64,000 nucleotides of DNA from Onthophagus taurus (Eukaryota; Arthropoda; Insecta; Coleoptera; Scarabaeidae): contig NC_091973.1 of assembly GCF_036711975.1 (NCBI RefSeq), forward strand, positions 15,810,001 to 15,874,000, read 5' to 3'. The notes under the pieces are model-generated. The model was not told the DNA's origin. It saw only the letters and a list, made by a program, of their open reading frames with translations, and made no database searches. Shown here piece after piece: positions 30,172-40,959 of this stretch; position 1 is the first letter of the stretch, and every line of letters begins with the position of its first letter. Both the position numbers and the translations under genes were made by a program.

Positions 30172-30267
30172 ATTTTCTTTCTTCTTTTTTTTTCTTATTA
30201 TTTATTTATTATCTCTTTTTTTTTACGCTGTTCTGTTTCACAATGAACACAACTGGCAGGATCGCCA
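30172..30267 (-). promoter_or_regulatory. Gypsy-X leader and primer-binding site
   Basis: On the minus strand TGGCGATCCTGCCAGTTGTG directly follows the 5' LTR end and is the primer-binding site by position. A pyrimidine-rich stretch (plus-strand T runs near 30185-30225) precedes the small membrane-protein start. Confidence 0.7.
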
Positions 30268-30533
30268 TGTGGTATCGTTGAAGGGTTTTAGGTTTTTTGA
30301 ATAAAAGAGTTTCTTCCCAACTACATGTTAATGTATTTTACCCAAAGGTTCGTACAATTCTGATGATTACAAAAGCGTAATCAATATTAAAGTATTACAG
30401 CAATAATGCTTACCACGGTAATACGGTTCAACGGACGATAACCTGATACTTATTAATGAAGTTGCTGAGCCTACATTTTATAGTTAAACGTTTTGTAATT
30501 TACTTAAACAATAATGAATTTGGATACACTACA
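30268..30533 (-). repeat. Gypsy-X 5' LTR
   Basis: 266 bases, same ends as 18792-19057. Differences include GATTACAAAAGC against GATTAAAAAAGC, ACGGTTC against ACCGTTC and TTAATGAAG against TTAATTAAG. Confidence 0.95.
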
Positions 30534-31836
30534 CTGGTCGTCATGAAGTCATGATTATTTTCTTTTAATATAGTCCATAATTTTTGGATACCTTTGATGG
30601 TTACTGCCCAAGCCTTTAAACATTTTATTGATTTTGTTACATCATGTCCTTTTCCATTAATAACCTTTAAATTTTTAATAATATCAAACATTTCATTTAA
30701 GAAGTCGTCTTCGCCAGAATATTTTTTTGAATTTAATACATCAAATAGCTTATTGAATTTTTCATTAAACTCTATTGTTCCAATACATTCTGATGGGAGC
30801 GCTTTTAAAGATAAATAAACTTCCAACCCACTCGCCACCGTATGGCTAATTACTTGGGCTGCTAATTTTACCTTCATTTTTTGGAAGTTGGTTGGGTTGA
30901 TGTGTGCAGGAGTCAATTTTGGTGCCATTCTGTTTCTTTATTGAACATCCATGTTATAAAAACTTGAAATAAACTCCCAAGATGTTTTCTTATCATTAAA
31001 CACAAAATGATGTTTAATTAAATTATTTCTGGTAGCTTTTAACAAGTGAGGAGTATCAAAAATAAAAGGAATTGCGTCTCCATTTAACAAAATCCATTGG
31101 GTCTCTGGTGTTATTTTAAAATATTGTGTAGTTGCATAAAATTACTTCCCATATCTGTTATCCCACATCGTACTCGGAGTCCAATATTTTTTAATTTTTG
31201 AATACATTGCTCAATCTCTTCTTTCAATGTTGGTGCTGTACATGTTTTAATAAAAAAATAACCAAGAGGTAATTTCCAATTATTTGTAAGCCCTCTAATC
31301 ATAAAAACATTTGCATTTCGTGCTGAAATGTACTCTCTTTTATCGTCTCCTATATCTACAAGACCAACAACTTGGTCTCTTCCAATGTGATAAAACAGGT
31401 TCTCTTTTAGGGCAATTTCATCTATACAGAGGATGCAATCCTTGTCTAAATATCCCATAGAAGAAACTTTAATTTCCAATGCCTTATACAGTTGTATGTT
31501 GTTGAGGCCAGGGACAAATTTTAAATTTTCAGTAAACCTTCTTAAGGTCCTTGTTGAAGGCAAATAAAATAAAGTCTGTAAAAATTTATAAGACCGTGGC
31601 CCCAAAAAATATAATTGCATACTGAACTCTTTGTATGCAGTAGTATATCTTCTTTTTGATGATGTTATGTTGCACAACCCCACCTGAATTTTTATAAAAC
31701 TTGCCAAATTGTTGGGAAAAAACGATCACAATAATTGTCGAAATCTTGTAGAGTGCATGTTTTGTTAGTAGTACTTGCATTCATAAGTAATCTTCTCACC
31801 TTGACATTTTCAGATCAAAAGTTTCAAAAGTTTCTA
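30534..31836 (-). pseudogene. Old P transposase, central catalytic part
   Basis: The minus strand reads VRRLLMN-like start, then LCNITSSKRRYTTAYKEFS, FYLPSTRTLRRFTENLK, CILCIDEIALKENLFYHIG with the first catalytic Asp, RCGITDMGSNFMQLHNILK with the second, and NRMAPKLTPAHINPTNFQKM to NNHDFMTT at the gypsy-X junction. Compared with the intact copy there are frameshifts near 31690 and 31110 and a stop in MDVQ*RN. The helix upstream of VRRLL is shortened. It is the same exon as 58858-60884 of the intact copy. Confidence 0.88.
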
Positions 31837-31958
31837 CAAAAATTTTTAAAAAATTACACTAAATCAACAAATCAAAGATAATTTAAAAACTACAATATGG
31901 TAAAATCATTGTCTTGCATGCTTCAAATACATTTTGTAAGTACATAAAATCATAATAC

Positions 31959-32283
31959 CTGATTTTGTAGTGCTGGGTGTGGACCTAGCGGATGAAGCTG
32001 GACGGCTTTCTATTTATGTAGAACCACAAAAACAATTAATAATAGAGAGAGTTAAATAAGAAATTTTAATAGATTACCTGTTGATTCTGAATGCACATCC
32101 ACAAATAACGGGCTGCATTGAAAATCTAAAAATTAGCAATTATAGTAGAAGGAAATTTTGTATGCTTATAATTATATATTATATAATTATAATAATAACA
32201 GAAATATTAATTATTAAACTTACCTAATAAATCAGTATTATGGTTTTGGGTATCACCACATTCAACTCCAGATGGTCCCGGTT
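31959..32283 (-). pseudogene. Old P transposase, exons 4 to 6
   Basis: Three short exons are visible on the minus strand by comparison with the intact copy and by splice signals: 32224-32283 (GPSGVECGDTQNHNTDLL), 32078-32125 (FQCSPLFVDVHSEST) and 31959-32009. Each begins after AG and ends before GT. In the intact copy they are 57774-57851, 57930-57977 and 58116-58166. Confidence 0.8.
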
Positions 32284-32430
32284 CTACAAGAAAAAAACCT
32301 TTATATTTATTGTTAGTGTTCAAATACTTTCATCTAGTTTAGAAATTGTAGATTCCGGGTTCATCGTAAAGTATTGAAGAAAATAAACTCGAAACAACGA
32401 TGAATAATTAAATTTATTAATGTAAATTCG

Positions 32431-32474
32431 GTGCTATTGACAATTTCGAACGCCTGGCGTTCCTCATCAGGCAC
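32431..32474 (-). ncRNA. Hammerhead ribozyme motif in PLE copy A
   Basis: On the minus strand the order is GTGC, CTGATGAG, a stem-loop GAACGCCAGGCGTTC, GAAA, TTGTCAATA, GCAC. Stem I is GUGC/GCAC, stem II is AACGC/GCGUU, stem III is the short AUU/AAU hairpin, and cleavage would fall after the A of UA before GCAC. This is the CUGANGA...GAAA core of hammerhead ribozymes, which are known from the repeat ends of Penelope-like elements, where they process the RNA. All core bases are present. Confidence 0.75.
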
Positions 32475-32977
32475 GACTACGAGAAACAAGAAATAAAGAT
32501 TAAATTAAATTTGTACATATGTGGAATTTAAAATTAATTGATCAAAGAGTCCTTACAAATCTTAAAATAGTTACAAGTGAAAAATAAAAAATAAAAAATA
32601 TTTACCGTCAAACGAGGAGCATCAAGTTGAGGGTTTTCAGGAATACATTTAGTCTTTGTAAAATCATTTATGAGATTATCTCCAATGAAATATGAAAATA
32701 TTGTTGAAAAACACCAAAAACTTTTCCGTGTATAAATTTATAAACTGATGGGTATGAGTAGGTACAAGAAGTTGCAAAAATTATTTGTGTAAAATCGTTA
32801 AACATTAAAAATAATAAAGGATGTCAAAACTTATCCCGAACGTTAATAGGAAATGAAATATATTTGATTGAGTCTGTTCAAGCTGGCGTATTGAGGTGGA
32901 CTGAAGGTCACGAGTGCAACATGGAAAGGTGAAAGTTGGGGGAGTTGGTGGGAGTAAAGTAAATGTAAATTGTGCTG

Positions 32978-34420
32978 TTAAACAACTTTTAAAAAATTTC
33001 TGTAATTGTAATTGTTGAAGTCTGTTAAATCATTAAGAAGTATGTCATCTTCATTATATTGATGAATAAACAATTCTTCATAAAGGTCGAGTTCTTTTGA
33101 CTTCTTAATGTTTTTTAAGAGTTCCAAGTTTTTTAATGTAGTTTTGTGTTTTTGATTGTGTATGTGTTTGTAGACGGCGGATGATTCTTTAGTAAGATGT
33201 TCCCTAAATCTGGTGGTGACATTTCTGCCTGTCTGTCCTATATATAATTTATTACAATCACCACATTCTATCTTATATACACCACTTAGTTCACCCTTTT
33301 CAAATTTGTGTTTATTATTTATCAGGATTTGACCAAGCTTATTGTTAGTGGTAAAGGCAGGGATAATGTCAAAATTATCTAGATTTTGTTTAAATTTGTA
33401 TTGGAGGGAAGGGTTGTAGGGAAGGGAAATAAATCTATATTTTTTCTTGAAGTGAGGATAGATAAGGTTGTTTAAACGTGAAGCGTGTACTTTATTGTAT
33501 ATTCGTTGTAGGTCCTTTATATTAAAATCGTTATTTAGGCCAATTTTTAATATCTTCTTAAGTTCGTTTAAATAATTATCTTCATTGAGAGGTATGGAGC
33601 TGAGACGGTTAAAGAAAAATCTGAAACTCGCTTCTTTGTGTTGGTTACAGTTATATGAAAATTTAGAAATGACAGAGTCTGTAGTGGTAGGCTTTCTGAA
33701 AATGTCAAATTCTAGAATCGTTTTTGTTGCATTTCGAGAAATTATAAGATCCAAGAAGTTAAGTTTACCATCAACTTCCATTTCAGTGGTGAACTCGAGA
33801 TTACATAAGTTATTAAAAATGACTTTTAGAGCGGAAAATTTAGCTGGGTTACCATTGTATATAATGAAGATGTCGTCTACGTAGCGGCCGTAAAATAAAA
33901 TATCGTTGGTAAATAATTTATATTTCTCAGAAAACAGTTCATTTTCGAAATTATTAACATAGATGTCGGCAACAATTCCAGAGATAGGAGAGCCCATGGG
34001 CAAACCATCTTTCATTTGGTAAAAACGGTTGTTGAAGACGAAGAAGTTTTGGTTACAAACTATTTCAAGGATATCGAGAAAACAGTTAATTTCATTAATG
34101 TCTATTTTTAGTATTTGTTGTTCTGAAATGAGGTATCTTTTAATGATTGCAACGGAAGCGATCGTGGGTACGTTAGTGTATAGATTTTTGATGTCAAAAG
34201 AAATTAGTTTACATTTTTTAGAGACTTCGAAATTCTTCAGTTTATGAATGAGATCGGTTGAATTTTTTATGTTGTAAGAGAATGAACTTTGAAAGGTGTT
34301 AAAAAGGAATGACTGAATGATTTTCGATATTTTATTAGTAGGTGTGTTATTATTGCTGATAATAGGACGAATACTTTTTTCCTTTTTATGAAGTTTTATG
34401 AAGCTGCTTTTAAATAGGGG
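32978..34420 (-). CDS. PLE copy A RT with GIY-YIG endonuclease, amino-truncated
   Basis: The frame is open from the junction near 34420 to 32978 but has no start of its own; the first Met gives 345 residues. It shows LISFDIKNLYTNVP, MKDGLPMGSPISGIVAD, YGRYVDDIFIIYN with the catalytic Asp pair, and EFDIFRKPTTTDSV. It ends with the GIY-YIG nuclease (GVYKIECGDCNKLYIGQT, then GRNVTTRFREHL) that nicks target DNA. The CGDC pair belongs to the insertion typical of PLE nucleases. It differs from copy B in a few residues only, for example at the last codons. Confidence 0.9.
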   Translation of the reverse strand, partial: PLFKSSFIKLHKKEKSIRPIISNNNTPTNKISKIIQSFLFNTFQSSFSYNIKNSTDLIHKLKNFEVSKKCKLISFDIKNLYTNVPTIASVAIIKRYLISEQQILKIDINEINCFLDILEIVCNQNFFVFNNRFYQMKDGLPMGSPISGIVADIYVNNFENELFSEKYKLFTNDILFYGRYVDDIFIIYNGNPAKFSALKVIFNNLCNLEFTTEMEVDGKLNFLDLIISRNATKTILEFDIFRKPTTTDSVISKFSYNCNQHKEASFRFFFNRLSSIPLNEDNYLNELKKILKIGLNNDFNIKDLQRIYNKVHASRLNNLIYPHFKKKYRFISLPYNPSLQYKFKQNLDNFDIIPAFTTNNKLGQILINNKHKFEKGELSGVYKIECGDCNKLYIGQTGRNVTTRFREHLTKESSAVYKHIHNQKHKTTLKNLELLKNIKKSKELDLYEELFIHQYNEDDILLNDLTDFNNYNYRNFLKVV

Positions 34421-34440
34421 TTATAAAAGTTTTAAAACAA

Positions 34441-36228
34441 ATTTTTCTAGAAAATCACAATTTTATTAAAGATGTCAACACGAAATCCTCCCATGTAAAC
34501 CCTGTACTCCATAAATTAAAAAATTTAAAAGATCTTAAACACAAAATCAAAGAAAAAAACCTTATTGTCACACTAGGAGACAAAAACGGAGGTCTTGTCA
34601 TTCTAAATAAAGATTCCTACATCTTCAAAACTTTAACTTTTTTCAAAGAGAACAATATTATAGAAATTAAAAATAATCCTACCGTTAAATTCAACAACAG
34701 ACTCAAAAAACAAATCAAAACCAATCAATTTTATCTAAAGAAATTTAATATCACTCCTTATAACTGTATAGAAATGAACCCCTTAATTCCCACTCTAAAA
34801 AGCTTCATAAACCTTCATAAAAAGGAAAAAAGTATTCGTCCTATTATCAGCAATAATAACACATCTACTAATAAAATATCGAAAATCATTCAGTCATTCC
34901 TTTTTAACACCTTTCAAAGTTCATTCTCTTACAACATAAAAAATTCAACCGATCTCATTCATAAACTGAAGAATTTCGAAGTCTCTAAAAAATGTAAACT
35001 AATTTCTTTTGACATCAAAAATCTATACACTAACGTACCCACGATCGCTTCCGTTGCAATCATTAAAAGATACCTCATTTCAGAACAACAAATACTAAAA
35101 ATAGACATTAATGAAATTAACTGTTTTCTCGATATCCTTGAAATAGTTTGTAACCAAAACTTCTTCGTCTTCAACAACCGTTTTTACCAAATGAAAGATG
35201 GTTTGCCCATGGGCTCTCCTATCTCTGGAATTGTTGCCGACATCTATGTTAACAATTTCGAAAATGAACTGTTTTCTGAGAAATATAAATTATTTACCAA
35301 CGATATTTTATTTTACGGCCGCTACGTAGACGACATCTTCATTATATACAATGGTAACCCAGCTAAATTTTCCGCTCTAAAAGTCATTTTTAATAACATA
35401 TGTAATCTCGAGTTCACCACTGAAATGGAAGTTGATGGTAAACTTAACTTCTTGGATCTTATAATTTCTCGAAATGCAACAAAAACGATTCTAGAATTTG
35501 ACATTTTCAGAAAGCCTACCACTACAGACTCTGTCATTTCTAAATTTTCATATAACTGTAACCAACACAAAGAAGCGAGTTTCAGATTTTTCTTTAACCG
35601 TCTCAGCTCCATACCTCTCAATGAAGATAATTATTTAAACGAACTTAAGAAGATATTAAAAATTGGCCTAAATAACGATTTTAATATAAAGGACCTACAA
35701 CGAATATACAATAAAGTACACGCTTCACGTTTAAACAACCTTATCTATCCTCACTTCAAGAAAAAATATAGATTTATTTCCCTTCCCTACAACCCTTCCC
35801 TCCAATACAAATTTAAACAAAATCTAGATAATTTTGACATTATCCCTGCCTTTACCACTAACAATAAGCTTGGTCAAATCCTGATAAATAATAAACACAA
35901 ATTTGAAAAGGGTGAACTAAGTGGTGTATATAAGATAGAATGTGGTGATTGTAATAAATTATATATAGGACAGACAGGCAGAAATGTCACCACCAGATTT
36001 AGGGAACATCTTACTAAAGAATCATCCGCCGTCTACAAACACATACACAATCAAAAACACAAAACTACATTAAAAAACTTGGAACTCTTAAAAAACATTA
36101 AGAAGTCAAAAGAACTCGACCTTTATGAAGAATTGTTTATTCATCAATATAATGAAGATGACATACTTCTTAATGATTTAACAGACTTCAACAATTACAA
36201 TTACAGAAATTTTTTAAAATATGTTTAA
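34441..36228 (+). CDS. PLE copy B RT with GIY-YIG endonuclease
   Basis: The frame is open from about 34441, before the first Met at 34774. The upstream part encodes the N-terminal PLE segment (LVILNKDSYIFKTL, KKFNITPYNCIEMNPLIPTLK), then SIRPIISNNNTSTNKISK. RT motifs follow: LISFDIKNLYTNVP, MKDGLPMGSPISG and the catalytic YVDD near 35325. The GIY-YIG nuclease lies at about 35915-36020. Total length seen is about 595 codons, shorter than full PLE proteins, so the amino end is lost. No internal stop is present. Confidence 0.9.
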   Translation: MFLENHNFIKDVNTKSSHVNPVLHKLKNLKDLKHKIKEKNLIVTLGDKNGGLVILNKDSYIFKTLTFFKENNIIEIKNNPTVKFNNRLKKQIKTNQFYLKKFNITPYNCIEMNPLIPTLKSFINLHKKEKSIRPIISNNNTSTNKISKIIQSFLFNTFQSSFSYNIKNSTDLIHKLKNFEVSKKCKLISFDIKNLYTNVPTIASVAIIKRYLISEQQILKIDINEINCFLDILEIVCNQNFFVFNNRFYQMKDGLPMGSPISGIVADIYVNNFENELFSEKYKLFTNDILFYGRYVDDIFIIYNGNPAKFSALKVIFNNICNLEFTTEMEVDGKLNFLDLIISRNATKTILEFDIFRKPTTTDSVISKFSYNCNQHKEASFRFFFNRLSSIPLNEDNYLNELKKILKIGLNNDFNIKDLQRIYNKVHASRLNNLIYPHFKKKYRFISLPYNPSLQYKFKQNLDNFDIIPAFTTNNKLGQILINNKHKFEKGELSGVYKIECGDCNKLYIGQTGRNVTTRFREHLTKESSAVYKHIHNQKHKTTLKNLELLKNIKKSKELDLYEELFIHQYNEDDILLNDLTDFNNYNYRNFLKYV

Positions 36229-36725
36229 CAGCACAATTTACATTTACTTTACTCCCACCAACTCCCCCAACTTTCACCTTTCCATGTTGCACTCTTGACC
36301 TTCAATCCACCTCAATACGCCAGCTTGAACAGACTCAATCAAATATATTTCATTTCCTATTAACGTTCGAGATAAGTTTTGACATCCTTTATTATTTTTA
36401 ATGTTTTAACGATTTTACACAAATAATTTTTGCAACTTCTTGTACCTACTCATACCCATCAGTTTATAAATTTATACACGGAAAAGTTTTTGGTGTTTTT
36501 CAACAATATTTTCATATTTCATTGGAGACAATCTCATAAATGATTTTACAAAGACTAAATGTATTCCTGAAAACTCTCAACTTGATGCTCCTCGTTTGAC
36601 GGTAAATATTTTTTATTTTTCTCTTGTAACTATTTTAAGATTTGTAAGGACTCTTTGATCAATTAATTTTAAATTCCACATATGTACAAATTTAATTTAA
36701 TCTTTATTTCTTGTTTCTCGTAGTC

Positions 36726-36769
36726 GTGCCTAATGAGGAACGCCAGGCGTTCGAAATTGTCAATAGCAC
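36726..36769 (+). ncRNA. Hammerhead ribozyme motif in PLE copy B, core mutated
   Basis: Same motif as in copy A, but the core reads CTAATGAG instead of CTGATGAG: the G at 36732 is A. That G is part of the invariant CUGA of the hammerhead core, so this copy should be catalytically dead while stems I, II and III stay the same. Confidence 0.7.
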
Positions 36770-36824
36770 CGAATTTACATTAATAAATTTAATTATTCAT
36801 CGTTTTTTCGAGTTTATTTTCTTC

Positions 36825-37335
36825 ACTTTCATTTAGACCTGAGAAAGAGTCTGTTTTTGGTGAACTAATCACTTTTGATGTAGAAGGAGCAAGTTGAACA
36901 TCTAAAGTAAAGTATTCATTAACAAATATACTTAAATTAAAATTTATAAATACAATTACCAGATAATATCACAATCTTTCCTTCGGGTTTTTGGCTTGTT
37001 TCCTTGTATTGTATAATTTCGGTGGGAATTGCAATGGGTAACAACCTTTTTTTATATGGGTCACTGAACATGTTATTATTAAAATGTAATGCACAAACTC
37101 TTTAATTATTGCATAATTGTTGTACAGATTTGTCTTCCAAATCTAAACGATTGCATGCCTTCAGCCACTGCTTTGCTCAAAAACAATTACATAAATATAA
37201 TTTAAATTGTAAATATTACTACTAAATTTTCTTTACCTTTCTAGATCTTTTGGTATGCGAAACATACTTATCTTTGTGCCAATAGTACTGGTTACAACCA
37301 CGTACCACACAATAACAGCCACATTTCACACTCAT
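36825..37335 (-). pseudogene. Old P transposase, exons 1 to 3 (THAP domain)
   Basis: Exon 1 is 37237-37335 (MSVKCGCYCVVRGCNQ start with the Cys pair of the THAP C2CH zinc site), exon 2 about 36960-37175 (QWLKACNRLDLEDKS, then VCALHFNNNMFSDPYKKRLL) and exon 3 36839-36901, ending CTCAG before GT. A one-base frameshift lies in exon 1. The THAP domain binds the element's DNA ends. The PLE pair starts 10-15 bases into intron 3. Confidence 0.85.
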
Positions 37336-37432
37336 TTTATATTAATAAAAACTAATTAAAATAATAACTACTAAAAAACTATTATTAAAAAATAGTAAAA
37401 CTAAAGTATGCTAAAAGATAAGATAAACTAAT
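37336..37432 (-). promoter_or_regulatory. Upstream region of the old P element, interrupted by BEL-2
   Basis: The sequence directly before the ATG (TTATTAATATAAA on the minus strand) resembles TTTAATATAAA before the ATG of the intact copy. BEL-2 is inserted about 100 bases upstream of the start codon, separating it from the rest of the 5' region (49855-50050). Confidence 0.5.
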
Positions 37433-37437
37433 ACTAC

Positions 37438-37740
37438 TGTTCGCTCCGCTTAAGCTATTTCCGCAAATATGACATGCCACCCCCGCCAGGGGGCATTATC
37501 TCACTCACCACGATCTCGAGCGTTTCGCAGCGCGTGTGCCGCATCGTCTCGTTTTGTTCTTACGCTTTCTTTCCGCATTTTCTAAGGTAATTTTCTTTTC
37601 TTTATTTTATTTATTATTATTTCGACCTTTGTTACTAATTAAAGAAACAATTTATTTAGAATCATTTTTTTTTAATTAATTCATTGAGCATCCAGCACCT
37701 TCACAATCGCTTATTGTGGCTCGTATTTTTGGAGCGCACA
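37438..37740 (+). repeat. BEL-2 A 5' LTR
   Basis: TGTTCGCTCCGCTT to GGAGCGCACA, 303 bases. The primer-binding TTGGTCCTTCGAGCCGGA follows a few bases after. By eye it is the same as the other three BEL-2 LTRs. Confidence 0.95.
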
Positions 37741-38066
37741 TTTTTTGGTCCTTCGAGCCGGATGCTTGGTGTCATTTCGATTGTTTTTTGCATACCTTTA
37801 TTTAATTTATTTCTAAGTAATTGCAATCATATAGTTTCGCCCACCCGCAACACCACGTGCTCTTACTTCTTTTTCGATTCGCATCGCTCCACATCTGGTG
37901 TTTGTTGAAATCGCAATTCAAGTCAATCTGAACAAAAAAAATATACAGATAAAATTATATTAATTATTTCGTTTATTATTTTTTTTCTATCTTTGAAGAG
38001 AAGATATAACATTGCATTATATTATTTTTCGCTCTTTATTTTCTTTTCTGTCGATCATTTCTTAAA

Positions 38067-40959
38067 TTGATGAAGATTGTCAATATGGCTGATCACAAAC
38101 TTTCAAAATTAATCTTACGCCGTAACGGTTACCTTAATCGTTTAATTGAAACGGCTGATGCTGCTCATACTGTATCTGACAGTAATGATTTAAAATTAAT
38201 TTTCATTGCCCGTGCTAATGACTCTGAAGACACATATAAAGAATTCAAAACGCTGCACAATCAGGTTATTGGGCTTATAGATGAGGCGGATTTTGATACC
38301 CATGATGCTATACGTAAACAAGCTGATGAATCTTACTTTACGATAAAAGCCGTCAATTATAGAATTTCCTCTGAAATTTCCAAACCAAAAGATCCTCCTA
38401 TACCTATTAATTCTCCTAAATTGAATAAAATTTCGCTCCCAGTATTCTCAGGCGATTACAAGAGCTGGCCAAGCTTTTACGATCTGTACCGATCTTTAGT
38501 ACATGAAAATCAGTCATTATCAGAGGTAGCGAAGTACCAATATCTCTTAACATCGATTTCCGGAGAAGCTTTGCATCTTGTAAAGGGTTTGCCGATGACG
38601 GAGGCGAATTATTCGATCGCCTTCAAAACTTTAAAAACTAGATATCAAAATAAACGACATCTGGCGACTCTATATTATAATGAAATTCAAAGCGTTACAA
38701 TCAAACAATCAACTGAAGGTTCCGCTAAGGCCTATCGGATGTTGATAGACACCTTTTCCGAGAACGTTGAAGGGTTAAGAACGCTGGGCTTTCCTGTTGA
38801 TGATTGGGATTTTTTATTATTTAATCTTTTGTTGCAAAAATTAGACACGTCAATTAAGACAAAATTTGAAACAGAACATAGTGAATTCGAAATCCCAACT
38901 TATATCCAATTAATAAGTTTTTTGGAGAATCAATCAAAGGCCTTAGATTCAGTTAAATTAACATCGTCAGTCAAGGGACCTAAGCCGTCGTTAAAGTCCA
39001 CGTCAACTTTTGCTACTGAAATAAAACAAAAACTAAGCTGTATTTTATGTAAAATGAACCATAACCTTTATCAGTGCGATAAATTTCTCGAAAAGTCTCC
39101 TTCACAGCGGTTTAACATCATTTCTGACAATAAGTTCTGCAAGAATTGCTTAGGATACCGTCATCATACAAGTAAATGCAACTCAAATAAAACTTGTAGA
39201 ATTTGCAATAAGCGACACCATACGCTTTTACATTTAAATTTAACTCCGCTGGACAAATCTTCACCAAATCCAAATTCAACTGGTACGTCAACCCAACCTC
39301 ATACTGTCGCTTCTGCTACCAATACCGTCGCTACTATTTTACTTCCGGTCGCAGAATTGGATGTTCAGGATCGATTTGGAAAATACCATAAAGTCAGAGC
39401 TCTAATCGACACCTGCAGTATGATCAATTTCATCAGTGAAAACCTTCAAAAGCGATTGCAACTGGTCCGCTCGATTCATTCTGTACCGATTGAGGGTTTG
39501 AATAATATGTCATCCAATTGTAACAACGGCTCTGTTGAATGCTATATCAAGCCGTGCAATGTCTTTCAACCTACGTTACACTTCACCGCTGTAATCAGTC
39601 AACGTATCTGTTCAGAACATCCCAGCATCTCCATTGATGTTTCTGCGTATCCGCATTTGCAAGATCTTAATATATCTAAAACTCAATCATCTCCTGGGCC
39701 AATCGACATACTATTGGGTGCTGAACTGGTGCCATATATTCTTACTGGTGATCGTCGTGTTGGGGGCATGGATGAACCGGCTGCCCTGGGTTCTATTTTT
39801 GGATGGTTATTGACGGGAAGATCTGCTGATTCGTCGTTTCCAGAGTCCAACATTTCATTATTGGTTGAACCATCACTTGATTCATGCCTTCGCAAGTTTT
39901 GGGAGCTGGAACAAATGAGCGAGATCGTTCCGGAAGATCCTGAAGATCGTCAATGTGACGCACATTTCCAATCTACCTATAATCGCACCTCTGAAGGAAG
40001 ATTTATAGTCTCACTTCCATTTCGTACACCTACTCCCAAGCTAGGTGAATCTTATACGCAAGCGCATCGTCGATATTTATATCTCGAGAGAAAATTAATC
40101 AAAGATTCGGAGATTTTTCAAAAATACAAAATATTTATGGAAGATTATTTAGCTAAAGGCCACATGTCTCCAGTATGTAGTGATGATTATCGCAATGAAA
40201 ACGCCTATTATATCCCTCACCACTACGTCCTAAATCCCAATTCCTTAAAACTCCGAGTTGTTTTCGATGCCTCCGCCAAAACTAAGTCAGGCTTATCGTT
40301 AAACGATATTTTATTGACTGGATCAAAATTACAAAACAATTTATGCTCTATACTTATCAAATTTCGTTACTTTCCAATCGTCTTCATTTGCGACATTAAG
40401 CAAATGTATCGTCAAATTTTACTCATTTCCCATCAGCGAGATTTCCAACGTATCCTTTGGAGAAACTATCACACAAATGAGCTTTGTGAGTATCAACTCA
40501 ATACCGTCACTTATGGTGTTTCTTCTGCCCCATATTTGGCATTGCGCACAATTAAGGAACTAGCTAAGCTCTATGCGGCAAAATTTCCAGAGGCTTCTCA
40601 GGTGTTAATAAACGATATGTACGTAGACGATGTTGTTACCGGGAGTTTTTCAGTTCGCGACGCGCTGCATCTACAAGAACAAATTATTAAATTACTTTCA
40701 TTGGGTGGTTTTGAACTAGCCAAGTGGGCTAGCAATTGTCCTAAACTAATGAAGCGAGTCTGTCCCGATGGTGTTACTTCTCCAGTGTCTCTCGATCACG
40801 CTGAGAATGGTTTTATCAAGGTCTTGGGCCTTCATTGGGACCCTTCGATCGACACCTTTGGGTTCTCAAGTCTTCCAAGAAATGACCCGTGCACAAAAAG
40901 GGCAATACTTTCAAACATTGCCCGTATTTTCGACCCTTTGGGATTCATAACACCATGCA
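38067..40959 (+). pseudogene. BEL-2 A gag-pol, 5' part (gag, protease, RT)
   Basis: The frame begins MMKIVNMADHKLSKLILRR (Met7 is the likely start) and covers gag, zinc knuckles (CILCKMNHNLYQC, CKNCLGYRHHTSKC, CRICNKRHH), protease (ALIDTCSMINFIS, where Thr-Cys replaces the usual Ser-Gly after Asp) and RT (LRVVFDASA, FICDIKQMYRQI, MYVDDVV). It stops when it runs into the inverted copy B at 40960; the last 22 residues of the open frame are LTR-encoded. Otherwise it equals the same part of copy B. Confidence 0.92.
40955..40959. repeat. BEL-2 B target duplication, left copy
   Basis: ATGCA, repeated at 47163-47167 on the other side of copy B. Confidence 0.9.

Larger units (their letters stand above)
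18792..30533 (-). mobile_element. Gypsy-X LTR retrotransposon, inserted in the old P element
   Basis: Two 266-base LTRs (18792-19057, 30268-30533) with TG...CA ends differ at about three positions. Between them on the minus strand are a primer-binding site, a small membrane-protein frame, gag, protease, RT, RNase H and integrase, in gypsy order. No envelope gene is present after integrase. A complete BEL element (21001-27410) splits RT from RNase H; without it gypsy-X would be about 5.3 kb. Stop codons in RT and integrase show that it is inactive. The fragment at 2-938 is a relative. Confidence 0.92.
32376..34430 (-). mobile_element. Penelope-like element copy A, 5'-truncated
   Basis: This copy runs from the truncated RT at about 34430 down to a 3' end at 32376 (CGAGTTTATTTTCTTC on the minus strand). 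It is the mirror image of copy B (34431-36824) and almost identical to it. It starts part-way into the RT, about 360 bases later than B. Its 3' region contains a hammerhead ribozyme motif. Together the pair is inserted in intron 3 of the old P element. Confidence 0.9.
34431..36824 (+). mobile_element. Penelope-like element copy B, head-to-head with copy A
   Basis: This copy begins about 360 bases farther upstream in the RT than copy A and runs to the same 3' end (36824). The two copies abut at about 34430 with their 5' ends together, forming an inverted repeat with arms of about 2.05 kb. PLEs are known to insert as partial inverted or tandem pairs. Confidence 0.9.

Noticed and set aside
18792-30533. 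Endogenous retrovirus with an envelope gene
   Set aside because: No envelope-like frame follows the integrase; only a short purine-rich gap separates it from the 3' LTR.
18352-31836. Three separate host genes of THAP9 type
   Set aside because: The pieces are consecutive parts of one P transposase interrupted by gypsy-X and a PLE pair, as collinearity with 56790-60884 shows.
34029-35621. Extra proteins opposite the PLE frames (34029-34247, 34959-35177, 33585-33884, 35322-35621)
   Set aside because: They are antisense shadows of RT coding sequence and appear as matching pairs only because the PLE copies are inverted.
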